The position numbers and the translations under genes were made by a program. From Microbacterium sp. LWH13-1.2 (GTDB taxonomy: Bacteria > Actinomycetota > Actinomycetes > Actinomycetales > Microbacteriaceae): a DNA stretch of 64,000 nt. Positions 9,277-18,834 of this stretch are shown here, piece after piece. Under the pieces are notes generated by a model. It worked only from the letters and a program-made list of their open reading frames with translations, did no database searches and was not told the DNA's origin. Location: assembly GCF_038397735.1 (NCBI RefSeq), contig NZ_CP151635.1, positions 744,001 through 808,000 of the forward strand, read 5' to 3'. Each line of letters starts with the position of its first letter. The first letter of the stretch is position 1.

Positions 9277-10569
9277 TCATCCGGAGCGAGGCGCCGGTCC
9301 CTCCGCGATCTCACCTTCGGAACGCGCCGCGACCGACCCGCGGTCGACCGTGATCGTCAGGGCGCTGCCGGCCGGTGCATCCGCCGCATCGCGAAGGATC
9401 ACGCCGCCCTCGAGGTGGGCGATCGCGTAGCCGCGAGCGAGCGTGGCGGCGGGGGAGAGGGCACGAAGTGACGCGCGCAGCTCGCTGGTCGCCCGCCCTG
9501 CCGCATCGTGCTGGCGCGTGATCGTGTCGCGGCCGCGCGACAGCAGCAACCACACCTCGTGCGAGCGCGAGTCGATGATGGGGTCGGGTGAGCGCAGCGC
9601 GGGGCGGGAGCGCAGCTGCTCGAGCTGGGCGATGTCGTGAGACAGCCTCTGCGTGAGGCGTGAGGTCGCGCGAGACCGCAATTGCGCGATCAGCGCGCGT
9701 TGCTCGCTGACATCGGGAACGACGCGCTTCGCCGCGTCGGTCGGAGTCGAGGCGCGGAGGTCTGCGACGTCGTCGAGGAGCGGGCGGTCGTTCTCGTGTC
9801 CGATCGCGCTCACGACAGGGGTGGATGCTGCGGCCACTGCGCGGACGAGTCGCTCGTCGCTGAATCCGAGGAGGGTCTGCGGGTCTCCGCCGCCGCGGGC
9901 GATGACGATCACATCGACATCGGGGTCGGCGTCGAGTCGGGCGAGGGCTGCAAGGGTGTCGGGCACGCACCGGTCGCCCTGGACGGCGGCGTACTCGGTG
10001 CGGAAGCGGACCTGCGGCCAGCGCAGCTCCGCGTTGCGGTGCACGTCCTTCTCGGCATCGGAGCGCTCGCCCGTGATCAGACCGATCACGTGCGGGAGGA
10101 ACGGGAGGCGCTTCTTGCGGGAGGAGTCGAACAATCCCTCCTGGCGCAGCTGCAGTCGGAGCTTCTCGAGGCGCTCGAGCTGATCGCCGAGCCCGACGTG
10201 CTTCATCGCCGAGACGGTGAAGCTGAAGTCGCCGGCCTTGACGAAGTAGTCGGCTTTGACGGCTGCGACGACGTGGTCGCCCACGGCCAGATCGCCGGGG
10301 ATGCGGGGGCGGACGCTCGACCACACCCGGATCGAGATCTGGGCGTCCGAGCGGGTGTCCTTCAATCGGGCGAAGATGTTGCCACCGCGGACGTTCCAGG
10401 AGGTGATCTCCCCCTCGACCCAGACGGTGTTCCACCGGGCGATGAAGTCTCGGATCGTGCCGTTCAGACGGGCGACGGAGGTCGGGGCATCCGCGGACGA
10501 ATCGCGCGGAGCGACCGCATCGGCCGGGGGAGTCTCGCCCGGACGCGTCGAGGCTTCGAAGACCGTCAT
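9277..10569 (-). CDS. xseA: Exodeoxyribonuclease VII large subunit
   Basis: The catalytic subunit of ExoVII, which degrades single-stranded DNA to oligonucleotides. It has 430 residues. An N-terminal OB-fold (about 28-125, including VWVEGEITSWNVRGGNIFARLKD minus its ends) is followed by the catalytic domain with IVIARGGG and SAIGHENDRPLLD. A serine/alanine-rich C-terminal tail extends past the family core. It is first in the minus-strand operon and divergent from ispH. Confidence 0.95.
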   Translation of the reverse strand: MTVFEASTRPGETPPADAVAPRDSSADAPTSVARLNGTIRDFIARWNTVWVEGEITSWNVRGGNIFARLKDTRSDAQISIRVWSSVRPRIPGDLAVGDHVVAAVKADYFVKAGDFSFTVSAMKHVGLGDQLERLEKLRLQLRQEGLFDSSRKKRLPFLPHVIGLITGERSDAEKDVHRNAELRWPQVRFRTEYAAVQGDRCVPDTLAALARLDADPDVDVIVIARGGGDPQTLLGFSDERLVRAVAAASTPVVSAIGHENDRPLLDDVADLRASTPTDAAKRVVPDVSEQRALIAQLRSRATSRLTQRLSHDIAQLEQLRSRPALRSPDPIIDSRSHEVWLLLSRGRDTITRQHDAAGRATSELRASLRALSPAATLARGYAIAHLEGGVILRDAADAPAGSALTITVDRGSVAARSEGEIAEGPAPRSG

Positions 10570-10623
10570 CCGCTCAGTGCACCTTCCCGCTCCTGCTCAG
10601 GTTCTCGGCGGTAGAATTCCAGT

Positions 10624-11703
10624 GTGACCTCGACTGCCGTTCATCTGCCTCTGCCGCGCATCCCACGAGTACGTGGGGCGGCCGGGCGGCTTCAGGATAA
10701 CCCGGTGGCGGGGAACAAGCGCGTTCTGCTCGCCGCTCCGCGCGGATATTGCGCCGGCGTCGATCGCGCGGTCGTCGCGGTCGAGAAGGCGCTCGAGCGC
10801 TACGGCGCACCCGTCTACGTGCGCAAGCAGATCGTGCACAACATCCACGTGGTGTCCGAACTCGAAGAGAAGGGCGCGGTCTTCGTCGAGGAGGTCGACG
10901 AGGTGCCTGAGGGTGCTCACGTCGTCTTCAGCGCACACGGAGTCTCGCCCGCTGTCGTGGAGGCTGCCTCCGATCGCGGCCTGCACGCGATCGATGCGAC
11001 CTGCCCGCTCGTCACCAAGGTCCACCGCGAGGCCGTCCGCTTCGCTCGGGACGACTTCGAGATCCTGCTGATCGGCCACGAGGGGCACGAAGAGGTCGAG
11101 GGCACCGCCGGTGAGGCGCCCGATCACGTGACCATCGTCAACTCTCCCGCTGAGGCCGACACCGTGCAGGTGAAGGACCCGTCGAAGGTCGTCTGGCTCT
11201 CGCAGACCACTCTCTCGGTCGACGAGACCATGGAGACGGTCAACCGCCTGCGGACGCGCTTCCCGGAGATGCACAATCCTCCGTCCGACGACATCTGCTA
11301 CGCGACTCAGAACCGTCAGGTGGCGATCAAGAAGGTCGCGGCGAACGCCGATCTCGTGATCGTCGTGGGCTCGTCGAACTCCTCGAACTCCGTGCGCCTG
11401 GTTGAGGTCGCCCTGGAGTACGGCGCGAAGGCCGCCTACCGCGTGGACTACGCCGAAGAGGTCAAGCAGGAGTGGCTCGACGGCGTCGCCACCGTAGGCG
11501 TCACCAGCGGAGCGTCCGTTCCGGAGGTGCTCGTGCGGGAGGTGCTCGAGGCCCTCGACGGTGCGGGCTACCGCGACGTCGAAGAGGTCAAGACGGCAGA
11601 GGAGGACCTCATGTTCTCGCTGCCGAAGGAGCTCCGACACGATGCCTCGGGCCAGCGCGATGGTCGTGCGCTGGGGGGCCGCGCCTCCGGCGGAAACGCC
11701 TGA
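10624..11703 (+). CDS. ispH: 4-hydroxy-3-methylbut-2-enyl diphosphate reductase (IspH/LytB)
   Basis: The final MEP-pathway enzyme, an iron-sulfur reductase making IPP and DMAPP from HMBPP. The three cluster cysteines are present: C43 (GYCAGV), C127 (DATCPL) and C225 (DICYATQ), together with the HNIHVV, SAHGVSP and [10 protein letters not shown] motifs. It has 359 residues, slightly long because of a 30-residue N-terminal extension and a glycine-rich tail. GTG 10624 lies six bases after TAGAAT (10612-10617), so the mRNA is probably leaderless. IspH product feeds the prenyl synthase at 116. Confidence 0.96.
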   Translation: MTSTAVHLPLPRIPRVRGAAGRLQDNPVAGNKRVLLAAPRGYCAGVDRAVVAVEKALERYGAPVYVRKQIVHNIHVVSELEEKGAVFVEEVDEVPEGAHVVFSAHGVSPAVVEAASDRGLHAIDATCPLVTKVHREAVRFARDDFEILLIGHEGHEEVEGTAGEAPDHVTIVNSPAEADTVQVKDPSKVVWLSQTTLSVDETMETVNRLRTRFPEMHNPPSDDICYATQNRQVAIKKVAANADLVIVVGSSNSSNSVRLVEVALEYGAKAAYRVDYAEEVKQEWLDGVATVGVTSGASVPEVLVREVLEALDGAGYRDVEEVKTAEEDLMFSLPKELRHDASGQRDGRALGGRASGGNA

Positions 11704-11705
11704 CG

Positions 11706-12497
11706 ATGCCGACCGCGGAGGTCGCGCCGACGCTCATCGGATCGGTTCAGCGGGCTCTGCGGCTGGTCGATATCGTGGCGAACTCGGCCCGCCCCGTGCC
11801 CGTCAAGGGGCTCGCAGCGCTCACGGGTCTCACACTCGGCACCACCTACAACCTCGTTCGCACGCTGATCCACGAGGGATACCTTGCCAACGAGCCGGAC
11901 GGTCTCGTTCTGGGAGCCAGCTTCCCGGTTTTCCGGGCGGCTCCGGATGCCGGCGGAGTGCTCCTCGCGCGTGTGCGATCCGCGCTGCGCGAGGTCACGG
12001 AAGCAGTGGGAGAGACGGCGTATCTGTCTCGGTACCTCGATGGCGAGATGCACGTCGTCGACATCGTCGATGCGGCACGGACTCCGCGGATCGACCTGAC
12101 GGTGGCACTCGAATCGAGTGCGCACGCGACGGCGCTCGGCAAGCAGATCCTCACCGATCTCACCTGTGGCGAGCGTCTCGACTATCTGTCACGCCATCGC
12201 CTGGAGGAGCTCACGCCGCGCACCATCAGCGACCGAGGCGCACTGCTGGCGGAGCTGGAGAGGTCTCGGGGCTTCGCCCTCGACCGTGAGGAGTACGCGA
12301 TCGGCAACATGTGTGTGGCCGTTCCCGTGATCGCTCCGAACTTCGTGGCGTCGTTGGCGATCTCCCTCCCCTCCGACCGTGCACACGTCGACCGGGCTCT
12401 CGTCTCGAAGCTCGAGCAGAGCGCGTCGCGGTTGTCGCTGCAGCTGGGCGCGGATGTGCTGACGGATGGCGAGGCGGGTCTCCGAACGGCGCTGTGA
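11706..12497 (+). CDS. IclR-family transcriptional regulator
   Basis: A 263-residue protein with an N-terminal winged helix (about 10-70, SVQRALRLVDIVANSARPVP onward, with GLTLGTTYNLVRTLIHEGYL as recognition region) and a C-terminal IclR effector domain that contains GKQILTDLT and EEYAIGNMCVAVPV. IclR proteins usually sense small carboxylates or aromatics. It begins two bases after the ispH stop, so it may be expressed by read-through; a catabolic target gene is not evident next door. The longer open frame to 11472 lies inside ispH. Confidence 0.86.
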   Translation: MPTAEVAPTLIGSVQRALRLVDIVANSARPVPVKGLAALTGLTLGTTYNLVRTLIHEGYLANEPDGLVLGASFPVFRAAPDAGGVLLARVRSALREVTEAVGETAYLSRYLDGEMHVVDIVDAARTPRIDLTVALESSAHATALGKQILTDLTCGERLDYLSRHRLEELTPRTISDRGALLAELERSRGFALDREEYAIGNMCVAVPVIAPNFVASLAISLPSDRAHVDRALVSKLEQSASRLSLQLGADVLTDGEAGLRTAL

Positions 12498-12763
12498 CGA
12501 CGGCGCCCGATTGGTTCACTATCTGAAGAAATGCCACTAGCGAGTCGGCACGCGCTTTCCTAACATGTGAGTTGTAGTCGCATGTGCAAACGGCACTACA
12601 GGTGGTGGAACGTCCCCAGCGTTCCTCGACCCACTTGGATGACGAGCGTCCCCAGCGTTCCGAATCCGCGGCCCCGAGGAGTCCCCATTTCTCCGGGGCC
12701 GCCATCATGTTCGGGCGGCTCAGTCTGAGAGCCGCGCAGAGACGGTGCGGATAGCATGGCGGC
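12498..12763. repeat. Intergenic region with direct repeats and a strong hairpin
   Basis: This 266-base gap holds no convincing gene. It contains a 15-base direct repeat, CGTCCCCAGCGTTCC, at 12611-12625 and 12647-12661; GTCCCCA occurs a third time at 12681-12687. The first copy is also part of a 6-bp inverted repeat (12607-12612 with 12620-12625). A hairpin with an 8+4-bp stem lies at 12668-12702 and could end the IclR transcript, though it lacks a T-run. Confidence 0.5.
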
Positions 12764-13291
12764 ATGACCGACCAGCGGCCTCAGTACGGCGAAATCGCGA
12801 CCCTCGAAGAGCAGCGCAAGGCAGCAGGCCTGCCGCCGCTCGACGAGACGCCGCCCCCAGCCGCCGCAGCGCCGGTCCGCGAGGCCGCGCCCTCGGGTGC
12901 ACCGGCTCCTGTCCGGCCGCGTCCGGTCGACAGGTTCGTCACGATCGCGTTGCTCGCCTACGGACTCGTCAACGTCGTGGTGACCGGGATGTCGTACCTC
13001 GACTTCCCCACCGCGATGAACCGGATGATGAGCGTTCTCGGGGTCGATGGCGAGTTCACGAACTTCGCTCAGGGCAAGGTCTGGGGAACGGTCGCCGCGA
13101 TCGTGCTCGCCGCAGGGTGGTCGATCACCGCGTACTTCTCGATCCGTCGGCTCCGCAGCGGCAAGGCATCGTGGTGGGTACCGCTCGCAGGAGCCGCTGT
13201 GACGCTTCTTGCGGCGTCGATCTGCGCCGCCATCCCGCTGATGAACGACCCGGCTTTCATCGATTTCGTCGCCAAGACCGCCGGCCAGTAA
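12764..13291 (+). CDS. DUF6264-like membrane protein
   Basis: A protein of 175 residues. The N-terminal 55 residues are proline/alanine-rich and soluble, starting with a PQYGEIATLEEQR segment that I associate with the Microbacteriaceae DUF6264 family. Three hydrophobic helices follow at about 60-80, 105-125 and 138-158. Function is unknown. The start is ATG with TAGCAT at 12752-12757 six bases upstream (leaderless). It is monocistronic and converges on fba across a shared terminator. Confidence 0.75.
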   Translation: MTDQRPQYGEIATLEEQRKAAGLPPLDETPPPAAAAPVREAAPSGAPAPVRPRPVDRFVTIALLAYGLVNVVVTGMSYLDFPTAMNRMMSVLGVDGEFTNFAQGKVWGTVAAIVLAAGWSITAYFSIRRLRSGKASWWVPLAGAAVTLLAASICAAIPLMNDPAFIDFVAKTAGQ

Positions 13292-13306
13292 GCGGCCGAG
13301 ACGCAC

Positions 13307-13339
13307 AGATGCCCCCGACCTCAGCGGTCGGGGGCATCT
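13307..13339. terminator. Bidirectional hairpin terminator between the membrane gene and fba
   Basis: A perfect 14-bp stem (13307-13320 with 13326-13339) and a 5-base loop between convergent stops. It can act in both directions. The stem begins AGATGCCCCC. Confidence 0.85.
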
Positions 13340-13355
13340 CTCGGTCAGGGCTGAG

Positions 13356-14384
13356 TCAGCTCTTCGACTGTCCGTACGAGCCGAGCTGACGCGTCGACTC
13401 GACGACGCGGGCGGCCATCGCCGTCTCCGCGATCTTGCCCCAGGCGCGCGGGTCGTACTGCTTCTTGTTGCCGACCTCGCCGTCGACCTTGAGGACGCCG
13501 TCGTAGTTCTTGAACATGTAGTCGGCGATCGCACGGGTGTATGCGTACTGCGTGTCGGTGTCGATGTTCATCTTGATGACGCCGTTGGCGACCGCGAGGG
13601 CGATCTCTTCGTCGGTCGAGCCGGAGCCGCCGTGGAAGACGAGGTCGAGCGGCTTCGCGCCCGTGTTGTACTTCGCGGCGACCTGCTGCTGGATCTCGCC
13701 GAGGAGCTCCGGGCGCAGCTTGACGCCACCGGGCTTGTAGACACCGTGCACGTTGCCGAACGTGAGCGCGGCGATGTAGCGACCCTGCTCGCCGAGGCCG
13801 AGCGCCTGGACGGCCTGGTCGACGTCAGCGAACGTCGTGTAGAGGGCATCGTTGGATCCCTCGTGCGCGACGCCGTCCTCTTCGCCGCCGACGACGCCGA
13901 TCTCGACCTCGAGAATGGCGTTGATGTTCTTCATGCGGGGGAGGAGATCCTGAGCGATCTCGATGTTCTCTGCGAGCGGCACGGCCGAGCCGTCCCACAT
14001 GTGCGACTGGAAGATCGGGTTGCGTCCGGCCTTGACCTCTTCTTCAGAGGCCGCGATCAGCGGCTCGACGAAGCCGCCGAGGGCGTCCTTCGGGCAGTGG
14101 TCGGTGTGCAGCGCGACGGTGATCGGGTAGTTCTTGGCGACCTCGGTCGCGAAGCGTGCGAAGGCGAGTGCGCCGGTCGCGCGTGCCTTGACGGTGTGGC
14201 CGGCGAAGTAGTCCGCGCCACCGGTGGTGACCTGGATGATTCCGTCGGAACCTGCCTCGGTCAGGCCCTGGAGGACCGAGTTGATCGTCTGCGAGCTCGA
14301 GACGTTGAATGCGGGGTACGCGAAGCCGCCGGCCTTCGCGCGGTCGAGCATTTCGGCGTACTGATCCGGGGTGGCGACGGGCAT
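13356..14384 (-). CDS. fba: Class II fructose-bisphosphate aldolase
   Basis: A zinc-dependent aldolase of glycolysis and gluconeogenesis, 342 residues. ALHTDHCPKD holds the catalytic Asp and a zinc His (D95, H96), and GNVHGVYKPGG and FHGGSGSTDEEI hold the remaining metal and phosphate ligands. ATG 14384 is preceded by GGAG. A TAGAGT box at 14423-14428 on the minus strand is a plausible -10 with a leader of about 30 bases. It is divergent from glpX, so aldolase and fructose bisphosphatase, which act in sequence in gluconeogenesis, share one intergenic region. Confidence 0.96.
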   Translation of the reverse strand: MPVATPDQYAEMLDRAKAGGFAYPAFNVSSSQTINSVLQGLTEAGSDGIIQVTTGGADYFAGHTVKARATGALAFARFATEVAKNYPITVALHTDHCPKDALGGFVEPLIAASEEEVKAGRNPIFQSHMWDGSAVPLAENIEIAQDLLPRMKNINAILEVEIGVVGGEEDGVAHEGSNDALYTTFADVDQAVQALGLGEQGRYIAALTFGNVHGVYKPGGVKLRPELLGEIQQQVAAKYNTGAKPLDLVFHGGSGSTDEEIALAVANGVIKMNIDTDTQYAYTRAIADYMFKNYDGVLKVDGEVGNKKQYDPRAWGKIAETAMAARVVESTRQLGSYGQSKS

Positions 14385-14568
14385 GAGAACTCCTGCGATT
14401 TTGGGAAGCCGGGACAGCAGTCACTCTATCGGGGCTGGCTCTCGGTTTCCGGCGGGGAGGCGCGGTGAGCATCCCGCTCCTGCGCTCACGTTAAGAATCG
14501 CATTTCCTTCGGCCTCTGCTGCACGAAAACACTCCGATTGACAGCGTCTCGATGGCTAGGCTGACCGC

Positions 14569-15555
14569 ATGGTTAGTCTTACAGCGGATCTCAGCCCCCT
14601 TCGTCCCGATCGAAACCTCGCGATGGAGCTGGTGCGGGCCACTGAGGCAGCCGCGATCCGCGCCGTGCCGTTCATCGGTCGGGGTGCGAAGGAAGCGGCA
14701 GACGGCGCTGCGGTCGATGCGATGCGCGCGTTCCTCGGCACCGTCGCGTTCCAGGGACGTGTCGTGATCGGTGAAGGCGAGAAGGACAACGCGCCGATGC
14801 TGTTCAACGGTGAAGAGGTAGGCACCGGCACCGGGCCGCAGTGCGACATCGCCGTGGACCCCATCGACGGCACCTCGCTCACCGCGGCGGGCCGCCAGAA
14901 CGCTCTCTCCGTGATCGCCGTCTCCGACCGCGGGTCGATGCTCGACGCCTCCAGCGTGTTCTACATGGACAAGCTCGTGACCGGACCCGCGGGCGTCGGA
15001 GTGGTCGACATCCGCCTTCCGATCGGTGAGAACATCCGCAAGCTCGCCGGTGCACTCGGCAAGCCCGTCGACGAGATCGTCGTCTCGGTGCTCAATCGGC
15101 CTCGTCACGAGAAGCTGATCCAGGAGATCCGGGATGCCGGAGCGGGAACGCGTCTGATGAGCGACGGCGACGTCGCCGGCGGCATCAACGCCGCGCGTCA
15201 CGCCGCACGCACCGACATGTGCGTCGGCGTCGGAGGCAGCCCGGAGGGCATCGTCACGGCCTGTGCCATCAAGGCGCTCGGCGGTCACATTCAGGGGCGC
15301 CTCTGGCCGCGCGACGACGACGAGCGTCAGCGCGGTATCGACGCGGGGCTCGACATGGACAAGGTCTACGAGGCCGACGATCTGGTGCGAGGCGACAACA
15401 CGATCTTCGTCGCGACCGGTGTCACGGACGGGCAGCTCGTCGCCGGCGTGCGTCGTGAGGGCGGCTACATCTATACCGAGAGCGTCGTGCTGCGTGGTGC
15501 CTCGGGAACACTGCGCAGGATCGCCTCGGAGCACCTGGTCTCGAAGTGGCTCTGA
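14569..15555 (+). CDS. glpX: Class II fructose-1,6-bisphosphatase (GlpX)
   Basis: Hydrolyses fructose 1,6-bisphosphate to fructose 6-phosphate, the committed gluconeogenic step; GlpX is the usual actinobacterial form. It has 328 residues. Metal and phosphate-binding motifs VVIGEGEKDNAPM and DIAVDPIDGTSLTAAG and the GVGGSPEGIVTACAIK block are all present. ATG 14569 lies six bases after TAGGCT (14557-14562), suggesting a leaderless mRNA. A TTGACA at 14538-14543 is only 13 bases from that box, too close for a standard -35. Confidence 0.95.
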   Translation: MVSLTADLSPLRPDRNLAMELVRATEAAAIRAVPFIGRGAKEAADGAAVDAMRAFLGTVAFQGRVVIGEGEKDNAPMLFNGEEVGTGTGPQCDIAVDPIDGTSLTAAGRQNALSVIAVSDRGSMLDASSVFYMDKLVTGPAGVGVVDIRLPIGENIRKLAGALGKPVDEIVVSVLNRPRHEKLIQEIRDAGAGTRLMSDGDVAGGINAARHAARTDMCVGVGGSPEGIVTACAIKALGGHIQGRLWPRDDDERQRGIDAGLDMDKVYEADDLVRGDNTIFVATGVTDGQLVAGVRREGGYIYTESVVLRGASGTLRRIASEHLVSKWL

Positions 15556-15713
15556 CGCCGGTCGGGTGAGCGGCTGCGGGCCATCGTTACCGACCCGGTA
15601 CCGCTCTGCGGAGCGCTGGGCCGGGCATTCGCGCGTCGCCGTGTCACAATTGTCACTGGATTTGTCGCCGTCGACGGAGCCGCCAGGCACCGCAGGCACA
15701 GGAGGGCAGACCG

Positions 15714-16013
15714 ATGACAACGCAGCACACGAGTGGCTCCAAAGCCGCGCCGACCAAGATCGTCACGACGAGCACGGGCCGCATCATGCGTGTCAAGGTC
15801 GACGAGGCGGGTATGCCGATCGCATCCGGAGCGCCGGCTGTGCCGGTGGCGAAGGCGCCTGCTGTCGCGGACCCGGCTCGCCGCGCAGACGTGCTCTTCC
15901 GCAAGCGCCGCGACGAAGGGCACGAACTCAGCTCCTGGTGGATGATCGGCGCTTTCGTCGTGACGAGCGGCCTGGTCATCCTGCTGCTCAGCGGCGTGCC
16001 CGGTATCGCCTGA
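15714..16013 (+). CDS. Small hypothetical protein with one C-terminal transmembrane helix
   Basis: A 99-residue protein of unknown family. The first 70 residues are hydrophilic, with an alanine/proline-rich stretch and a basic cluster (RRADVLFRKRRDEG). Residues about 74-94 form a single hydrophobic helix close to the C-terminus, so it is probably tail-anchored. GGAGGG at 15701-15706 is a good ribosome site for ATG 15714. It converges on rmuC with two bases between the stop codons and no terminator. Confidence 0.65.
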   Translation: MTTQHTSGSKAAPTKIVTTSTGRIMRVKVDEAGMPIASGAPAVPVAKAPAVADPARRADVLFRKRRDEGHELSSWWMIGAFVVTSGLVILLLSGVPGIA

Positions 16014-16015
16014 GC

Positions 16016-17329
16016 TCAGCCTCTCAGCCTCTCGGTTCCATTCGATGCGGAGTTCGTAGGGTCCGCTGCGTCGTGACCGGTGAGGCGTGACCGGATCTCG
16101 CCGACGTCTGCCAGAAGCCCTGAGTCCTGCTGTTCGGCATTCTCGACGAGCTCCGTCTTTTCGACGAGCTCCTCGGCCGTGAACCTGCGCGCCTGAGCTG
16201 TGATCGTCGGGGGAGCGGAGTCGAGCGTCGTCGCGCTGATGCCGGGGAACTGCCGCGCCGTCACGAGCACTCTGCTCTCGAGCGATCCTGCGAAGCGGTT
16301 GTAGCTGTCGACGGTGCGTTCGAGCGCTCGACGGAGGTCATCGGCGTGGCCGGCGAGCACGCCCAGTCGGTCGTACAGCTGGGTGCCGAGGTTCAGAAGC
16401 GCCCGCGCCTCGGTGGAGACCTCTTGCTGCGTCCACGTGTAGGCGACGGTCTTCAGCACTGCCCACAGGTTCACGGGAGACGCGAGGGCGACCCGCTTGC
16501 TGAAGGCGTAATCGAGCAGGGTCGGATCCTCGTCGATGGCCGCGGCGAGCAGCGACTCGCTCGGCAGGAAGCAGATGACGAACTCGGGGCTCGCGTCGAG
16601 CCCCGACCAGTACGCCTTCTTGGCGAGCGCATCGATATGGGCACGCACCGCCTTGACGTGCTTCTGCATGTACAGCCGGCGCTGCGCTTCATGGGCGTCA
16701 CCGATCGGCAGCGCGGAGGCCTCGAGATAGGCGTCCAGCGGGACCTTCGCGTCGACCGCGATCGACGTGCCGCCCGCCAGCCGGATAACCATGTCGGGAC
16801 GGCCCTGGCCGCGGTCGGAGGAGATGGTCGACTGGAGATCGAAATCGACGTGCCTGGTCAGTCCCGCGGCCTCGACCACGCGGCGAAGCTGAGTCTCGCC
16901 CCACACGCCGCGCGTGGCGGTCGACTTGAGCGCGCCGGCGAGGGATTCCGTCGTCGCCCGCAGCGCTTCATCCGACTCCTGTGCGCGCCTCAGCTGCTCG
17001 GCGAGCGACCCGAACTGCGCATGGCGCTCCTGCTCGATCGCCGACACCTTCTGCTGCATCTGCTGCAGGCTCTCGCGCACCGGCGCGAGAGCCGTGAGCA
17101 CGGCGTTCTGCTGCTGCACCCGCTGGGCCTCGGCACGCTGCTCTATTCGGGCGTGCTCCACGGCATCCCGATACAGGTCGTACTGCCGATCGCGGTCGTC
17201 CCTCGCGGCGGCCAACTCGGCCTGCGCTCGGGCGAGATCGGCAGCGCCACGCGAGGCACGGAGGAACCATCCCACCGCAGCACCGGCCACCAGGGCGACC
17301 AGCAGCAGAACCATCGTCAGAGCATCCAT
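16016..17329 (-). CDS. rmuC: DNA recombination protein RmuC
   Basis: RmuC limits recombination at inverted repeats and carries a PD-(D/E)xK nuclease-like domain. This copy has 437 residues: an N-terminal membrane helix (about 4-24), a long coiled coil (30-125) rich in Gln/Glu/Arg, then the RmuC domain with TRGVWGETQLRRVVEAAGL, GRPDMVIRL and IAVDAKVPLDAYLEA. It lies 43 bases downstream of the exonuclease gene on the same strand, a natural DNA-repair pairing. Confidence 0.92.
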   Translation of the reverse strand: MDALTMVLLLVALVAGAAVGWFLRASRGAADLARAQAELAAARDDRDRQYDLYRDAVEHARIEQRAEAQRVQQQNAVLTALAPVRESLQQMQQKVSAIEQERHAQFGSLAEQLRRAQESDEALRATTESLAGALKSTATRGVWGETQLRRVVEAAGLTRHVDFDLQSTISSDRGQGRPDMVIRLAGGTSIAVDAKVPLDAYLEASALPIGDAHEAQRRLYMQKHVKAVRAHIDALAKKAYWSGLDASPEFVICFLPSESLLAAAIDEDPTLLDYAFSKRVALASPVNLWAVLKTVAYTWTQQEVSTEARALLNLGTQLYDRLGVLAGHADDLRRALERTVDSYNRFAGSLESRVLVTARQFPGISATTLDSAPPTITAQARRFTAEELVEKTELVENAEQQDSGLLADVGEIRSRLTGHDAADPTNSASNGTERLRG

Positions 17330-17372
17330 GGCTCCATGATGCGCTCGGCCTCGGACATTCGTCCGTTGCGAC

Positions 17373-17966
17373 TCAGGCGACAGCGCGCTCCGGGGCGGCG
17401 ATGACAGGTTCGGTCACACGCAGCCGTAGCGCTGCGGCCAGGGCGAACACGTCCGGGGCGTCGTGTCGTCGCGCGGCATCCATGATGATGTGGGCGCAGG
17501 CGAGGGCGTCTGCGAGCGCATCGTGGTGAGCGAAACCCGTGAAGCCCGCGGCCTCTGCGGCCTTCGGGAGACGGTAGGACTCGAGCTCGTAGGTCTTGCG
17601 CGCAACCTGCAGGCTGCACAGCGAGCGGTACGGCGGGCAGTCTCCGCCGGTGACCTCCGAAGCCCGGCGCAGGACGTTCAGGTCGAAACCCGCGTTGTGG
17701 GCGACCAGCACGTCGGCGCCGGCGAAGGCGCACAGACGATCGAACTGGTCTGCCCAGGCGGCGGCCGTGACGACATCCTGCGCGCGGATGCCGTGGATCT
17801 TGGTGTTCCACTCCTGGAACTCGTCGTGGCCGACGGGCGGACGGATCAGCCACCCTGCCGTGGCGACGACCTGGCCGTCGCGCACACGCACGAGCCCGAC
17901 GGAGCACGCGGAGGCAGGGCTGGAGTTCGCGGTTTCGAAGTCGATCGCGGTGAAGTCCAGTGGCAC
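17373..17966 (-). CDS. DEDDh 3'-5' exonuclease (DnaQ-like)
   Basis: A stand-alone exonuclease domain of 197 residues. The three Exo motifs are visible: IDFETANS near the start, HNAGFDLNVL in the middle and HHDALADALA (the DEDDh His-Asp) towards the end. Such proteins resemble the epsilon proofreading domain but need not belong to the replicase. GTG 17966 is preferred: the fold begins directly after it and GGGAGAG lies upstream; the longer frame runs into the methyltransferase promoter. It is divergent from the methyltransferase and upstream of rmuC. Confidence 0.85.
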   Translation of the reverse strand: MPLDFTAIDFETANSSPASACSVGLVRVRDGQVVATAGWLIRPPVGHDEFQEWNTKIHGIRAQDVVTAAAWADQFDRLCAFAGADVLVAHNAGFDLNVLRRASEVTGGDCPPYRSLCSLQVARKTYELESYRLPKAAEAAGFTGFAHHDALADALACAHIIMDAARRHDAPDVFALAAALRLRVTEPVIAAPERAVA

Positions 17967-18025
17967 GGTTCCACTCTCTCCCGGTGTCGATGACGCCCGA
18001 GGAGGACTCGCCGTAGGCTGGCGAT

Positions 18026-18775
18026 ATGAGTGCAGACAGGGCGACATCCTTCGGCGCGGAGGCCGCGAATTACGAGGCCGGAAGGCCGGAGTATCCGTTC
18101 GAGGCTGTCGCATGGATGCTCGAGCGGATGCCGGCCGATTCGCGCCGCATCGCCGACGTCGGCGCCGGCACCGGAAAGCTCACTCGGGTGCTCGGTCATG
18201 CGCCGGGTGCGGAGATCGTCGCCGTGGACCCGGATGCGGCGATGCTCGCCGCGCTGCGACAGAGCGTTCCGGGAGTGCCCACCTTCCAGGGGTCGGCGGA
18301 GCGGATGCCCCTGCCCGACGCGAGCCTCGACGCGGCGGTCCTCGGTCAGGCATGGCACTGGGTGGAGCCGATCGCCGCATCCGAGGAGCTGGGTCGGGTC
18401 GTCCGCAGCGGTGGAGTGCTGGGGCTCATCTGGAACATCCGCGACGAGCGCACAGAGTGGGTGCGGCGGCTCACCGACGTGATGCACAGCAGCCCGGCCG
18501 AGAACATGGTCAACGGTCCCGAATCCGAGGGCCCGCGCATCGCCGCGCCCTTCGGTCGGGTCGAGACGCAGCGCTGGGAGTGGAACCGTCCGATCACGCG
18601 CACTCAACTGCACCAGATGGCGCGCTCGCGCAGCTACCTGATCGCTGCGTCCGCTGACGAGCGTGCGCAGATCACACGCCAGATGGACGCGCTGTTCGAC
18701 GAGCTCGGGCTCGATGGGGACTCGACGATCGATCTTCCCTACGTCACGCACGTGTTCCGCGCTGCGCGCGATTGA
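18026..18775 (+). CDS. Class I SAM-dependent methyltransferase
   Basis: A 249-residue Rossmann methyltransferase of the Methyltransf_11 type. Motif I is IADVGAGTGKLTRVL (about 42-56), the motif II acidic residue lies in IVAVDPDAAML and the LDAAVLGQAWHWVE block is typical of UbiE-like small-molecule methyltransferases. Substrate unknown. The start is ATG with TAGGCT at 18014-18019 six bases upstream (leaderless). It stands alone between the divergent exonuclease and ychF. Confidence 0.85.
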   Translation: MSADRATSFGAEAANYEAGRPEYPFEAVAWMLERMPADSRRIADVGAGTGKLTRVLGHAPGAEIVAVDPDAAMLAALRQSVPGVPTFQGSAERMPLPDASLDAAVLGQAWHWVEPIAASEELGRVVRSGGVLGLIWNIRDERTEWVRRLTDVMHSSPAENMVNGPESEGPRIAAPFGRVETQRWEWNRPITRTQLHQMARSRSYLIAASADERAQITRQMDALFDELGLDGDSTIDLPYVTHVFRAARD

Positions 18776-18834
18776 ACGGCTGCTCCCGGCCTTCCGCAGG
18801 GGCGGAGCATCTGCGACAGGTAGACTCGACGCCC

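Noticed and set aside
14538..14562. TTGACA plus TAGGCT as a standard promoter for glpX
   Set aside because: The two boxes are only 13 bases apart; the TAGGCT box alone, six bases before the start, is kept as the leaderless -10.
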